Positions 26,172 to 34,808 of a stretch of DNA of 53,536 nt are shown in pieces. The notes below the pieces were generated by a model. It was given only the letters and a program-made list of their open reading frames with translations, made no database searches and was not told the DNA's origin. Position 1 is the stretch's first letter. Every line of letters starts with the position of its first letter. Origin of the DNA: Frankia sp. R82 (lineage in GTDB: Bacteria > Actinomycetota > Actinomycetes > Frankiales > Frankiaceae); the NCBI RefSeq assembly GCF_023716925.1, contig NZ_JAMQQG010000285.1, positions 1 through 53,536 of the forward strand, read 5' to 3'. A program made the position numbers and the translations under genes.

Positions 26172-27037
26172 GCGGCGGCGGTGGCGCGGGGCATGGTGCG
26201 GGTCGGGGGCCGGGGCGAGGAGCGTCGGCGACGCGGATCGCGCTGATCTATCCGGAGCTGCTCGGCACCTACGGGGACGGCGGCAACGCGATCGTCCTGG
26301 AGCGGCGGCTGCGCTGGCGCGGCCTGCCGGTCGAACGGGTCGACGTCCCCGCCGGCTCCCCGGTGCCCGAAGGGTGCGACATCTACCTGCTCGGCGGCGG
26401 TGAGGACGCGCCGCAGGTGCTGGCCGCCGACGGCATCCGGCAGAACCGGGCCATCTCCCGGGCGGTGCGCGGTGGCGCGGCGGTGCTCGCGGTCTGCGCC
26501 GGCTACCAGGTGATCGGTCAGAGCTTTCCGTCCGGCGGGGAGATCCACGAGGGGCTGGGCCTGGTCGGGATCGAGACCCGCCGCTCGTTCGCCGGGCCGG
26601 ACACCCCCCCACCCGGTCGGGCCGTCGGCGACATCGTCGTCGAGCCCGACCGCCGGCTCGGCCTTCCCACCCTGTACGGGTACGAGAACCATGCCGGACG
26701 TACCCGGCGCCTGCCCGGCTGCGAGGGCTTCCCCCTCGGCACGGTCCGCCGCGGCATCGGTGACGGCTCCGGCGGCGGCACCGGTCCAGGCAACGGCTCT
26801 GGAGGGCCGGGTGGTCCCGAAGGGACCGGTACGGCCGGTGCGGCCGGTACGGGTACCGACGGGATCGTCGACGGACGGGTGCTCGGGACCTACCTGCACG
26901 GGCCGGTGCTGGCGCAGAATCCGGCGCTGGCCGACCTGCTGCTCACCTGGGTCCACGGCGACCTGCCGCCGCTGTCCGGACCGCCCGAAACCGTTGCGCT
27001 GCGGGAGGCTCGCCACCGCGCACTCGCCGCCGGCTGA
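26168..27037 (+). CDS. gatD: Lipid II isoglutaminyl synthase glutaminase subunit GatD
   Basis: This 289-residue class I glutamine amidotransferase-like protein has the nucleophile elbow AVCAGYQVIG (catalytic Cys) and the His segment in GTYLHGPVLAQNP. It releases ammonia from glutamine for MurT. The core ALIYPELLGTYGDGGNAIVL is typical of GatD. Two Gly/Ala-rich low-complexity stretches, one at the N-terminus and one just before the His segment (around GSGGGTGPGNGSGG), lengthen it beyond the usual ~240 residues. It overlaps murT by four bases. Confidence 0.95.
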   Translation: MSGGGGAGHGAGRGPGRGASATRIALIYPELLGTYGDGGNAIVLERRLRWRGLPVERVDVPAGSPVPEGCDIYLLGGGEDAPQVLAADGIRQNRAISRAVRGGAAVLAVCAGYQVIGQSFPSGGEIHEGLGLVGIETRRSFAGPDTPPPGRAVGDIVVEPDRRLGLPTLYGYENHAGRTRRLPGCEGFPLGTVRRGIGDGSGGGTGPGNGSGGPGGPEGTGTAGAAGTGTDGIVDGRVLGTYLHGPVLAQNPALADLLLTWVHGDLPPLSGPPETVALREARHRALAAG

Positions 27038-27111
27038 TCCCGCGACAACACCTTCGAGGCGGTCGGGCCACGGTTGTCCGATCACACATTCGCGGGGTTT
27101 CGGCTGGGGCG

Positions 27112-27780
27112 GTGTGGTTCCGTGGGACCGTGGCAGCCAATCCCCTTGCCGGCTGGTGGGGCAAGAACAAACGAACCGGGTACATCGTCGCGGCGGTCGT
27201 CGTGGTGCTGTGGGTCTTCATCCAGCATGACAGCGGCCCGAAGACCAAACGCGACACGATGCCGAAGGACTACGGGTCGTCCGGCCGGGAGCTGTACGTG
27301 CACGCTCCCAGCAGCCCCAAGAAGCCGATTCCGCTCGTGCTGATCCTTCACGACGACAACACCTCGGCCAAGACCTTCGACCACGACAGCAAGGCCGGCT
27401 CCGTGGCCAACGAGAAGACGTTCGCCGTCGCCTACCCCGAGGCCGTCGGCGGAACCTGGCGCATCGACAGCCCGGACGGGCCCGACGCCCGCTACCTGCG
27501 CGACGTCGTCGACTATGTGTCGACGAAAAAAAGCCGGATCGATCCGAATCGGATCTACATCTGGGGAGTCGGCGAGGGCGCCCGGCTGGCTCTGACCGCC
27601 GTCTGCGCCCCCGGCACGCCCGCCTTCGCCGTCGTCGGCGTCGTCGGCCAGTTCACCCAGGAGCCCCAGTCTCCCTGTGCCGGCCGCGTCCCGGTGGAAC
27701 GTGTCGCTGAGACGGACTGGGACAAGAAGGTCAGCGAAGCCCTCTGGAAGGCCTCCTCGGGCCATCGCCTGACCACCTGA
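27112..27780 (+). CDS. Membrane-anchored alpha/beta-hydrolase (LpqC/PHB-depolymerase-like), nucleophile missing
   Basis: An N-terminal membrane segment (GYIVAAVVVVLWVFI) is followed by a short hydrolase-like domain: RELYVHAPSS, PIPLVLILHDDNTSAKTF, FAVAYPEAVGGTWRID and RIDPNRIYIWGVGEGARLAL. This order matches LpqC/feruloyl-esterase/PHB-depolymerase proteins, where the last motif is normally G-x-S-x-G. Here it reads G-V-G-E-G, so the nucleophile Ser is replaced by Gly, and the protein (222 residues) is shorter than active members. It is probably not an esterase and may be a binding or structural relic. The start is GTG at 27112; GTG at 27130 is possible. Confidence 0.75.
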   Translation: MWFRGTVAANPLAGWWGKNKRTGYIVAAVVVVLWVFIQHDSGPKTKRDTMPKDYGSSGRELYVHAPSSPKKPIPLVLILHDDNTSAKTFDHDSKAGSVANEKTFAVAYPEAVGGTWRIDSPDGPDARYLRDVVDYVSTKKSRIDPNRIYIWGVGEGARLALTAVCAPGTPAFAVVGVVGQFTQEPQSPCAGRVPVERVAETDWDKKVSEALWKASSGHRLTT

Positions 27781-27818
27781 GGCCGGGAGCGCACCTGAGC
27801 GCCGCAGGACTGGTTGGG

Positions 27819-28004
27819 GGGCCCGCCGACGCCGCCGGGAGGGGGTAGCGGCGTCGGCGGGCCCGGGCCGAACGGCTCCGAGGGTCCGCCGGCCTTCCGC
27901 TGCGGATGGGGGGGGGATCCGAGGGAAGGCCGGCGGGATCGGTGGCCGTCCGGCCGGACGGACGTCAGATGGGGGGGAGATCTGACGTCCGTCCGGCCGG
28001 ACGG
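27819..28004. terminator. Three consecutive strong hairpins with G-rich loops
   Basis: Hairpin 1: perfect 17-bp stem 27819-27835 / 27848-27864, loop CGGGAGGGGGTA. Hairpin 2: 13-bp stem CCGCCGGCCTTCC / GGAAGGCCGGCGG at 27886-27898 / 27924-27936 with an inner CGGAT / ATCCG stem and a loop of nine G. Hairpin 3: perfect 25-bp stem 27946-27970 / 27980-28004, loop GGGGGGGAG. They lie between convergent genes, so they probably block read-through in both directions. The remaining 28005-28389 holds no gene I can support. Confidence 0.8.
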
Positions 28005-28389
28005 AACAAACGGCTCCTGCCAGACAGGGATGGCAGCCGGGTGCGGTGATCGGGATCCGCTGGACCGGGGACATCAGCGGCCAGGCGGGGGTGAAGCCGG
28101 ATCAGCGACGATGGTGACCCGGAACGGGCAGCATGCTGCTGCCGGACGACCGGCCGGGGGAGCAGACCCGACAGGGCGCAGACGGTGCGAAGGTGCCGAG
28201 CGAGGACGGGACGTCGGCGTCTGGTGCCCTGACCGCGGCCGGAGGGGGTGGTCGCGGGGGGCCGTCACACGTCGGTGTCTGGTGCCGTGCTTGGCATGCG
28301 CCGCCGTCCTGCCAGGGGGTGCCGCCAGCGTCAGGGGAAGACGCGGTCGGTGGCCCTGCCTGGACGGGCAGTGGTGTCCGGTGCCGCGG

Positions 28390-29478
28390 TCAGACCCGGC
28401 CCACGTAGTAGGACGTGGTGTAGATGGTCTGGAGCTTCACGACATCGCCGGTGTGCGGGGCGACCCACATCTTGCCGTTGCCGGCGTAGATGCCGACGTG
28501 GTAGATGTTGCCCGGCGTGCCGAGGAAGATCAGATCTCCGGGCTGCTTGTTGTACATGGAGATCCGGGTGGTGGCGGCGAACTGGGCGTCCGTCGTGCGC
28601 GGCAGGGTCTTGCCGAGCTGCCGGTAGATGTACTGGACGAGACCGGAGCAGTCGAAGGAGCTCGGCCCGTCGGCACCGTAGACGTAGGGCTTCCCGGCCT
28701 GCAGCGAGGCCAGGTAGACGGCCTTCTCTCCGACGGAGTTCGCCGGCAGCGGGACGTCGACGTCGACGTTGACGTCGTCGATGATCGCACCGCGGGTGTG
28801 CGAGGCCACCGGGGCGGGCTGCTCGACCCGCAGGGTGGCGTCGTTGGCCGCGTGGGCGGACTGCAGGGCGTCCGTCCCGTCGAAGATCGCGGTGACGTTC
28901 GTCGTGGTCAGGACCCGCGCCGTGTAGGACGTGTAGCCCTGGTCGTTCGTGTAGAGGTGCTTGAAGGTCGCCCAACCGGTGGGGAGCTTCACCTGCACCT
29001 TGACGAGCTGGTTCGCCAGCGGCTCGTGGGTGGCCTCGTTGAACAGTGAGAAGCCGATGTCCACGGGCTCGTTCGGGGCAACCGACACGTCCGGGTTGGT
29101 GACCCGCAGACCGACCTGGACCTTGCCCGCCAGGGGCGGCGCGTCCGCGGTCGTGGTCATGAGGGTGGTGCCGGCGGAACCGTCGGAGCTGATCGCCGCG
29201 GCGGCGATGCTGCCACCGAGGGCGGCACGCGAGCCGATCTGCGCGGCGAGGGTGACGGGGGCCGTGTTCGTCGACTCGTCCCGAACCGTGTCGGCGTGGA
29301 CGTCGGTGGCACAGCCCGCCAAGGCCACTCCGGAGACTGCGACAGTCCCGGTGGTCATCGCGGCGAAGGCGCGCGCCCGGCCCCGGCTACGGGCGACCGG
29401 CGTGGGGGACGGGGCACGGTGACGACCGCGACCCGCAGCGCGCGAATCTTCGTCGAGCTGCACACTCTGTGCGGACAA
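28390..29478 (-). CDS. NlpC/P60 cell-wall endopeptidase
   Basis: The 362-residue protein has an N-terminal hydrophobic export segment (AAMTTGTVAVSGVALAGCA), an Ig-like middle domain (VGLRVTNPDVSVAPNEPVDIGFSLF through VTAIFDGTDALQSAHAA) and a C-terminal NlpC/P60 domain (residues ~255-362) with catalytic Cys in SSFDCSGLVQYIY and His in NIYHVGIYAG. Such enzymes cut stem peptides of peptidoglycan outside the cell. A c-di-AMP riboswitch precedes it, as is known for actinobacterial wall hydrolase genes. The TTG at 29478 has GGAAGGA eight bases upstream; GTG at 29463 is the alternative. Confidence 0.9.
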   Translation of the reverse strand: MSAQSVQLDEDSRAAGRGRHRAPSPTPVARSRGRARAFAAMTTGTVAVSGVALAGCATDVHADTVRDESTNTAPVTLAAQIGSRAALGGSIAAAAISSDGSAGTTLMTTTADAPPLAGKVQVGLRVTNPDVSVAPNEPVDIGFSLFNEATHEPLANQLVKVQVKLPTGWATFKHLYTNDQGYTSYTARVLTTTNVTAIFDGTDALQSAHAANDATLRVEQPAPVASHTRGAIIDDVNVDVDVPLPANSVGEKAVYLASLQAGKPYVYGADGPSSFDCSGLVQYIYRQLGKTLPRTTDAQFAATTRISMYNKQPGDLIFLGTPGNIYHVGIYAGNGKMWVAPHTGDVVKLQTIYTTSYYVGRV

Positions 29479-29486
29479 CGATGTAT

Positions 29487-29693
29487 TCCTTCCCGTACGC
29501 CTGCGAAGTGAGCTGTCGGGTTCGGGCTGGGCTGCCCGGCCCGCAGCGTGACCTTCACGCTGCGGACTTCACCCCTAGGCCGGCACCGTGGCTCGGTGCT
29601 GACCGGTGTGGAGGGTGGGTCCCCCGCTCCTGCCCCAGATGACGACTCGGAGGGGACACCGGGGCCGGGGGCAGGATTCGGCGTTCGGCCCGG
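29487..29693 (-). promoter_or_regulatory. Cyclic di-AMP riboswitch (ydaO/yuaA class)
   Basis: Reading the minus strand 5' to 3', the leader contains the class hallmarks in order: GCCGAATCCTGC (29682-29671), GAGCGGGGGACCCACC, GGGGTGAAGTCCGCAGC, then CCCGAACCCGACAGCTCACTTCGCAGGCGT, ending in the ribosome-binding sequence GGAAGGA before the NlpC/P60 start. A helix GCAGCGTGA / TCACGCTGC supports the fold. Known: this class usually turns expression off when c-di-AMP is high, and controls wall hydrolases in actinobacteria. The boundaries are approximate. Confidence 0.85.
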
Positions 29694-30026
29694 TGTTGTC
29701 GTTTCGTCGGCGTGAGACTAGTCCACTCGGATGGTGCGGGTAAACACTAGCTCCTCCCAACTACAGGCAGTGTGCACTGATGTGCCCCCCATCGGGGCAC
29801 CGGTAGTGCCGCTCAACCGGGCCGGGCGGCCGGTTCCGGCTCTCCGAAACGCCTGGCTGCGGGGCGATCGCCGACCCCCGCGCCGATGCCGTGACGTCGC
29901 GAAATCGGGGATCCGCAGCCGGGGAGCCCCGACCGGACACCCACACAGAGACACGGCTGTGATCGCGTGCGGTAACCGCCGATCCGCGCCCTCGGCCGAC
30001 GGCGGCCGGGCCCCGGCTCATGCCCA

Positions 30027-30446
30027 TCAGGCAGATCCGAGGGGCCCGGACGGACCGGTGGGCCGACGGGCCCGGCCACGCCGCGACAGGAAGCCGGCCG
30101 CGTCGAGCACCTGGAGCTCGACGGCGAGCTGGTGGACCTCGCGGGGCAACGAGCGGTGGTGGGCGAGGGCGGCGATGGCGGCGCGGGCGTGGTCGGCGAG
30201 TTCGTCCAGCGCGTGCTGGCGCTGGCGCATCCGGGCCCGCTCCTCCTGGATGGTGCGAACCGTCTCCTCCTGCCAGTTGCGGGTGTGGGCGAGGAACTCG
30301 CTGGCGTCCTTGGCCTGACGCTCGGCCTCCTCCAACCGGCTCAGCAGACCGTCGAGGACCTCCAGGCGCCCGGCCAGCTCGACGATCAGATCGCCGCGGT
30401 CGGGCATGGTGGTGGTCTCTGGCCGGATGGGGTCAGACGAGGGCAT
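30027..30446 (-). CDS. Hypothetical coiled-coil protein
   Basis: This 139-residue protein is almost entirely helical. Residues ~20-90 show a heptad pattern rich in Glu, Leu, Arg and Gln (LIVELAGRLEVLDGLLSRLE, QRQHALDELADHARAAIAAL), followed by a basic Gly/Pro tail. I do not recognise a family. The ATG at 30446 has GGGGAG just upstream; an open frame extends to 30605 but crosses the promoter-like sequence and is Pro-rich. Another Met 13 codons inside is possible. Confidence 0.6.
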   Translation of the reverse strand: MPSSDPIRPETTTMPDRGDLIVELAGRLEVLDGLLSRLEEAERQAKDASEFLAHTRNWQEETVRTIQEERARMRQRQHALDELADHARAAIAALAHHRSLPREVHQLAVELQVLDAAGFLSRRGRARRPTGPSGPLGSA

Positions 30447-30557
30447 GAACTCCCCTGGGGGTGGGGGATGGGGGGCTGTACCGAGCCGCGGATGCGAGAC
30501 CCGGCCGCTCCGACACGGATGGTTACGGTAGCCGACGGCGGCGACCGAATGTAACCC

Positions 30558-30584
30558 ATCGTACGGATACATCGGCACTGTCAA
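30558..30584 (-). promoter_or_regulatory. Vegetative-type promoter for the coiled-coil gene
   Basis: On the minus strand TTGACA (30584-30579) and TACGAT (30563-30558) are separated by 15 bases. The -35 matches the consensus exactly and the -10 has the TAnnnT pattern, though the spacer is short. It would give a leader of about 100 bases to the ATG at 30446. Confidence 0.45.
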
Positions 30585-30721
30585 CCGATAGTAAAAATGA
30601 GCCATGGACCTCCGGCTTGCGATGCTTTTTGCGGCCCACCGGCGGCTTGGATACCGTTTGTATGATCATGCGCCCGATCGGCGATCGGATCGGTCACCTG
30701 AGTGCGCCGAGTCATGGCGGG

Positions 30722-32008
30722 CTAAAGCCAACCGTTACGTTTGAACGCCCGGTACAACAGCAGACAGGCGACCGCCATCACACTCAGCGCCGCGGGATAT
30801 CCCCAGGTCTGGCGCAGCTCGGGCATGTGCTCGAAGTTCATTCCGTAGATTCCGGCCAGTGCCGTCGGAACGGCGGCGATCGCCACCCAGGCGCTGATCC
30901 GGCGCATGTCCTCGTTCTGCGCGATGGTGAGCTGGGTGAGCGTGGCCTGCAGCACCGAGGAGAGTAGCTCGTCGAAGTGCGAGATCCGCTCGCTGACCTG
31001 CTCGAGATGGTCGGCGACGTCCCGGAAGTAGCGGCGCATCGCCACGTCCACCGTTCGCGGCCGGTCCAGGATGAGACTGCGCAGCGGGCCGGCCAGTGGC
31101 TGGACGGCGTGCTTGAGCTCGAGCAGCTCCCGCTTCATCTGGTAAGCGGCCTCGGTGGACGGGGTGTGCTCGCGGCGGAACACCCCGGCCTCGATCTGGT
31201 CGACGTCCACCTGGATCTTCTCGACGGTGTCGACGTAGTCGTCGACGATGCTGTCGCAGATGGCGTGCAGGACGGCGGTCGGGCCATGGCGCAGCATCTC
31301 CGGTGCGGCCTCCAGCCGGCCGCGCAGCTTCGACATCTCGCCGTGCTGACCGTGGCGCACCGTGACGACGAAGTCCTCGCCCAGAAAGATCATAATCTCG
31401 CCGGTGGTGACCACCTCCGAGGTCCCGGTCACCTCGGTGTGCGCGACGTAGGTCGTGGTCTTGAGCACCATGAACAGGTGGTTCTCGTACTGCTCCAGCT
31501 TGGGTCGCTGCCTGCCGGTGACGGCGTCCTCGACGGCGAGCTTGTCCAGTCCGTACTCCTGCGCGACCTCGGCGAGCTGCTCGTAGGTCGGTTCGAACAG
31601 GCCCAGCCAGGCGAAACCGTCCCGTTCGTCGCGGGCGAGGCGCAGCGCGTCGGTACTGTTGACGTCCATCGTCACCCGTCGGCCGTTGCTGTAGACCCCG
31701 CAGGCCATCACCCGTCCGTCCGGCACGGACTCCCGGATGATCGCGCTGGTCCGGGTCCGGCGCCGCTTGCGCCCGACCCGGACCAGCGACACCGCCGGTC
31801 GGCTGAGCGCGCCGGCCAGCCGATGGGCGTTCGCTGACGCGTGCTCGAGCGCGTCCAGCACCGGGTGCTCACCGTGCGAGCCTGACGGGCCGGACTGATC
31901 CGGATGGTCATGCGGGGTGGGCGGGGCGGGCGGGCGGGCCCGTCCGCCCGCACCTGCCGCGCCGTTGTTGTCCGCGCCGTTGTTGTCCGCGGCGTTGCCT
32001 TGTGTCAT
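30722..32008 (-). CDS. corA: CorA-type magnesium/cobalt channel
   Basis: The 428-residue protein has a variable acidic/Pro-rich N-terminus, the large cytoplasmic CorA domain (MDVNSTDALRLARDERDGFAW, LEQYENHLFMVLKT, long stalk helices LLSSVLQATLTQLTIAQNEDMRRIS) and two C-terminal membrane helices joined by the signature YGMNFEHMPEL. CorA forms a pentameric Mg2+ channel. The ATG at 32008 is chosen because the frame upstream only translates a tandem DNA repeat. No transport partners are adjacent. Confidence 0.93.
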   Translation of the reverse strand: MTQGNAADNNGADNNGAAGAGGRARPPAPPTPHDHPDQSGPSGSHGEHPVLDALEHASANAHRLAGALSRPAVSLVRVGRKRRRTRTSAIIRESVPDGRVMACGVYSNGRRVTMDVNSTDALRLARDERDGFAWLGLFEPTYEQLAEVAQEYGLDKLAVEDAVTGRQRPKLEQYENHLFMVLKTTTYVAHTEVTGTSEVVTTGEIMIFLGEDFVVTVRHGQHGEMSKLRGRLEAAPEMLRHGPTAVLHAICDSIVDDYVDTVEKIQVDVDQIEAGVFRREHTPSTEAAYQMKRELLELKHAVQPLAGPLRSLILDRPRTVDVAMRRYFRDVADHLEQVSERISHFDELLSSVLQATLTQLTIAQNEDMRRISAWVAIAAVPTALAGIYGMNFEHMPELRQTWGYPAALSVMAVACLLLYRAFKRNGWL

Positions 32009-32168
32009 CGCCTCGTCGCCCCCTTCCGGGTCGTCGGCGTACCGTTGGTCGTTCTGACGTACCGGTTGCCATCGTGACAAGGCGCCCGGCCCGGCCCGGT
32101 CCCGGTCGGGTGAGATGATCCGTCTCGGACGGTCCGCACGGATGTGCGGAGTCTGCCAGCGTGAGATG

Positions 32169-32258
32169 AAGAGCGTGACGGCGAAGGCAAGCGTGACGGC
32201 GAAGGCAAGCGTGACGGCGAAGGCAAGCGTGACGGCGAAGGCAAGCGTGACGGCGAAC
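32169..32258. repeat. Five tandem 18-bp repeats upstream of corA
   Basis: Five nearly identical copies of GCGTGACGGCGAAGGCAA lie between the divergent corA and PhzF-like genes. The array is open in frames on both strands (SVTAKA on plus, FAVTLA on minus), but neither looks like a real protein. It may spread or affect the promoters of the two genes. Confidence 0.85.
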
Positions 32259-32307
32259 ATGGTCGTGGCCGCCTGCGGGCGGCCCGGTGCCAGCCACGGA
32301 GGTACGG

Positions 32308-33021
32308 GTGACCGAGATCGAGGTACGCAGGCTGCGGGTGTTCGCCGATGAGACCGGCGCGGCGGGCAGTCTGCTCGCGGTTGTGCTCGATGCGGCCAAG
32401 CTGTTGCCCGAACAGCGGGAACGGGCCCAGATCGCGCGGCGGCTCGGAGTGCCTGCGACCGTCTTCATCGACGACGTGGAGCAGGCGGAGCTGGCCGTCC
32501 ACACCCCTGACCGGCAGGTGCCGACGGCGGGGGACGCGCTGGTCGGCGCCGCCTGGTTGCTCGCCCGGCTACTCGGCGGGCACCCGCCGATCCTGCGCCT
32601 GGCCGGTGGGGATGCGGCGAGCTGGCAGGATCAGGGCCGGGTGTGGACCCGGGCCGCGCTCGCCGGGTTCACCGGCTGGACGCACCACCAGGTGGGCAGC
32701 CCCGCAGAGGTGGAGGCGCTGACCCTGCCGCGCCCCGCGCAGGACGATCTGGTGCAGATCTGGGCCTGGCTGGACGAGCCGGCCGGGGTGGTGCGGGCGC
32801 GGGCGTTCGGGGAGCGCCACGGTGTGGCCGAGGACGAGGCGTGTGGATCGGCGTCCATGCTGCTCGCCGCCCGACTCGAACGGCGGCTGACGATCCGCCA
32901 CGGTGTCGGCTCGATCGTGCTGGCCGCACCCGGCCCGGAGGGTTTCGCCGACATCGGTGGCCTCGTGGTCGAGGAGGAAGCCGTCCACCTTGACGACCTC
33001 GACGGTTTTCTCGCCGGCTGA
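32308..33021 (+). CDS. PhzF-family isomerase-like protein
   Basis: The 237-residue protein matches PhzF/YddE-like epimerase-isomerase fold proteins: EVRRLRVFADETGAAGSLLAVVLD at the N-terminus, an internal repeat around PTAGDALVGAAWLL, and DEACGSASMLLAARL near residue 180, which corresponds to the second-half GSA motif. The usual catalytic Glu of PhzF (in GNPAAV-type context) is not clear, so activity is uncertain. The GTG at 32308 has GGAGG six bases upstream; an in-frame GTG at 32287 lacks one. Confidence 0.8.
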   Translation: MTEIEVRRLRVFADETGAAGSLLAVVLDAAKLLPEQRERAQIARRLGVPATVFIDDVEQAELAVHTPDRQVPTAGDALVGAAWLLARLLGGHPPILRLAGGDAASWQDQGRVWTRAALAGFTGWTHHQVGSPAEVEALTLPRPAQDDLVQIWAWLDEPAGVVRARAFGERHGVAEDEACGSASMLLAARLERRLTIRHGVGSIVLAAPGPEGFADIGGLVVEEEAVHLDDLDGFLAG

Positions 33022-33070
33022 GCCGGCGCCTGACCCGCACCGGCCGCTCGACGAGGGATCCGTCCGGCCG

Positions 33071-33640
33071 TCAGACCGGCGGTTCGGCCGGGGAGCGCAG
33101 TGCGCGGGTCCACGCGCCCTCGGCGATCTCGCCGCGGGCATCAATGATCGCCCAGTCGACGATGTCGACGCTGTGGATGCGCAGCGGAAGCCCCATCCGG
33201 ACGTGGGCGAGCGATGGGTGTGCACCGTCGCTGAGACTGCGCCCGCGCAGCAGAGCCGGGTGCGGCCAGCCGGTCACGCGTGCCCAGGGCCACTCGGCCG
33301 TGTCCGCCACCGCGATCTGATGCCGGACGAGCAGGCTGCCCAGCGACGGAAGATCGTGGTTGAGGAAGCGCCGGCGAACGTCCGCCAGGCGCGACCGAGC
33401 GGCGAACACCGCCTGCTCCCGGATCATCTGGCTGCGGGCTGTCTGATCCCGAGCCGGCTGGTGCTGCACAGTCTGGTATTGCACCTGCCGGCTTTGGACC
33501 TGCTGGTCGTGCGCCGACCGGTTGTGCACCGACTGGTCCGGGGTCAGGGGGGCATTCCTGGCGACCATGACGTTCATAGTAGTCGAAGTCTCTCGCAGGG
33601 TACACATCCGCCCTTGCGGACAGCGCACATCATTCGACAT
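33071..33640 (-). CDS. Hypothetical protein, 189 residues
   Basis: No family is recognised. The N-terminal third contains Gln/Val-rich imperfect repeats (QVQSRQVQYQTVQHQPARDQ); the C-terminal two-thirds looks globular (LADVRRRFLNHDLPSLGSLL, WPWARVTGWPHPALL, VDIVDWAIIDARGEI). The ATG at 33640 has GGAGAG seven bases upstream, supporting the full length. It is divergent from the hemerythrin-like gene. Confidence 0.6.
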   Translation of the reverse strand: MSNDVRCPQGRMCTLRETSTTMNVMVARNAPLTPDQSVHNRSAHDQQVQSRQVQYQTVQHQPARDQTARSQMIREQAVFAARSRLADVRRRFLNHDLPSLGSLLVRHQIAVADTAEWPWARVTGWPHPALLRGRSLSDGAHPSLAHVRMGLPLRIHSVDIVDWAIIDARGEIAEGAWTRALRSPAEPPV

Positions 33641-33749
33641 GCGATCACTCTCCGTAGCAAATTTCCGGATGCGGTCGGCGCGGGCGGGGCGTATGTTCGA
33701 CGTGTTGGCAGTGATCCGTCACTCTATCCGTCTGTTCGGCGAGGTGATC

Positions 33750-34631
33750 ATGGCTGAGGCGTTGGCGACCCTGGTGGATTCGGCGCACGCAGATGCCTTC
33801 CATCTGATCGAACTGGCCACCCGACCCACCGGCACCCCTGCGCCGACAGGCAGCCCCGTGTCGACAGGTAGTTCTGTGTCGACAGGTAGTTCTGTGTCGA
33901 CAGGCCCGCCTGCGCCCGCCGGCTCGCCAGCGGCCGGCCCGGCCGAGGATGATCCGTCGAGCGATCCGCGGCAGGTGCTGCGGGCCAACGACGTCGCGGT
34001 CGCGGCGATCTCGGCCCATCTGAGCGCGATGGAGGCCGTCGTCTACCCGGCGTGCTCGCGCAACGTGCCGGGCGGGCGGGCCCGGGTCGCCGAGCTCAGC
34101 CGGCTGGCGCGGCGCTGCGCCTCGGTGATGCGGGGCATCGAGCAGCACGTGCAGGGAGACCTCAACCATCCGGCGACCGGCATCACCAGCCTGCGCCGAG
34201 ACCTCGCCGCGCTGTTCACCGAGCATGCCCAGACCGAGGATGCGCTGCTGCGCGAGCTGGACGCGGCGCTGACCGACAACGAGCGCACCCGGCTGCGGGA
34301 ACGTTTCTCCGACGCGATGCGGCACGCCCCGAGCAGGCCCCACCCCTACCTCGGCCACGGCGGTCCGTTCGGCGGCAGTATCACCGTCCGACTGCTCGGC
34401 ACCATCGACCACCTGCTGGACGTCATGGACGCCCGCGAGGTGGCCGGGGCCCCCGTCCGTGCGCCGGCGCCCGCCGGACTGTGGGGTTGGTACCTGCTCG
34501 GCCGCCCGACCGCACCGGCCCCGGAGTGGCCCGCCACCGATACCGGAAGCGCCACCGGTGGCACTGCCACCGATACCGGAAGCGCCGATGCCGTGGCCAC
34601 CGGCGAGGCCCGATCGTCGGATGGCGGGTAG
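33750..34631 (+). CDS. Hemerythrin-like protein with repeat-bearing linker
   Basis: The central ~160 residues form a four-helix pattern with His/Glu spaced as in HHE/hemerythrin-like domains: AISAHLSAMEAVVYPAC, GIEQHVQGDLNHP, LFTEHAQTEDALLREL and MRHAPSRPHPYLGH. These suggest a metal- or oxygen-sensing protein, though I cannot assign all ligands. An N-terminal insert of PVSTGSS-type repeats (18-bp DNA unit, ~33857-33904) and a C-terminal Thr/Gly-rich repeat flank it. The ATG at 33750 has GAGG six bases upstream; the earlier open frame is not used. Confidence 0.7.
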   Translation: MAEALATLVDSAHADAFHLIELATRPTGTPAPTGSPVSTGSSVSTGSSVSTGPPAPAGSPAAGPAEDDPSSDPRQVLRANDVAVAAISAHLSAMEAVVYPACSRNVPGGRARVAELSRLARRCASVMRGIEQHVQGDLNHPATGITSLRRDLAALFTEHAQTEDALLRELDAALTDNERTRLRERFSDAMRHAPSRPHPYLGHGGPFGGSITVRLLGTIDHLLDVMDAREVAGAPVRAPAPAGLWGWYLLGRPTAPAPEWPATDTGSATGGTATDTGSADAVATGEARSSDGG

Positions 34632-34808
34632 TCGATCGGGGGGCAACGGCCCTGACCGTATGGTGAAATGTTGCTGACCTTGGTCGGGTAACGGCGGTGG
34701 TGACGAGCCCGTTCGGTGTTCCCTTCCACGTGTCGGCCGCTGGGCATGCCATGCTTCGGGTCCAGGATGGGTCGATATGGCCCGCGCGTCGTGCACTGCC
34801 GAGGAGAT

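Noticed and set aside
28074-28389. Small open frames on both strands downstream of the three hairpins
   Set aside because: Low-complexity Arg/Pro/Gly translations, no ribosome-binding site of note, and overlapping frames on both strands.
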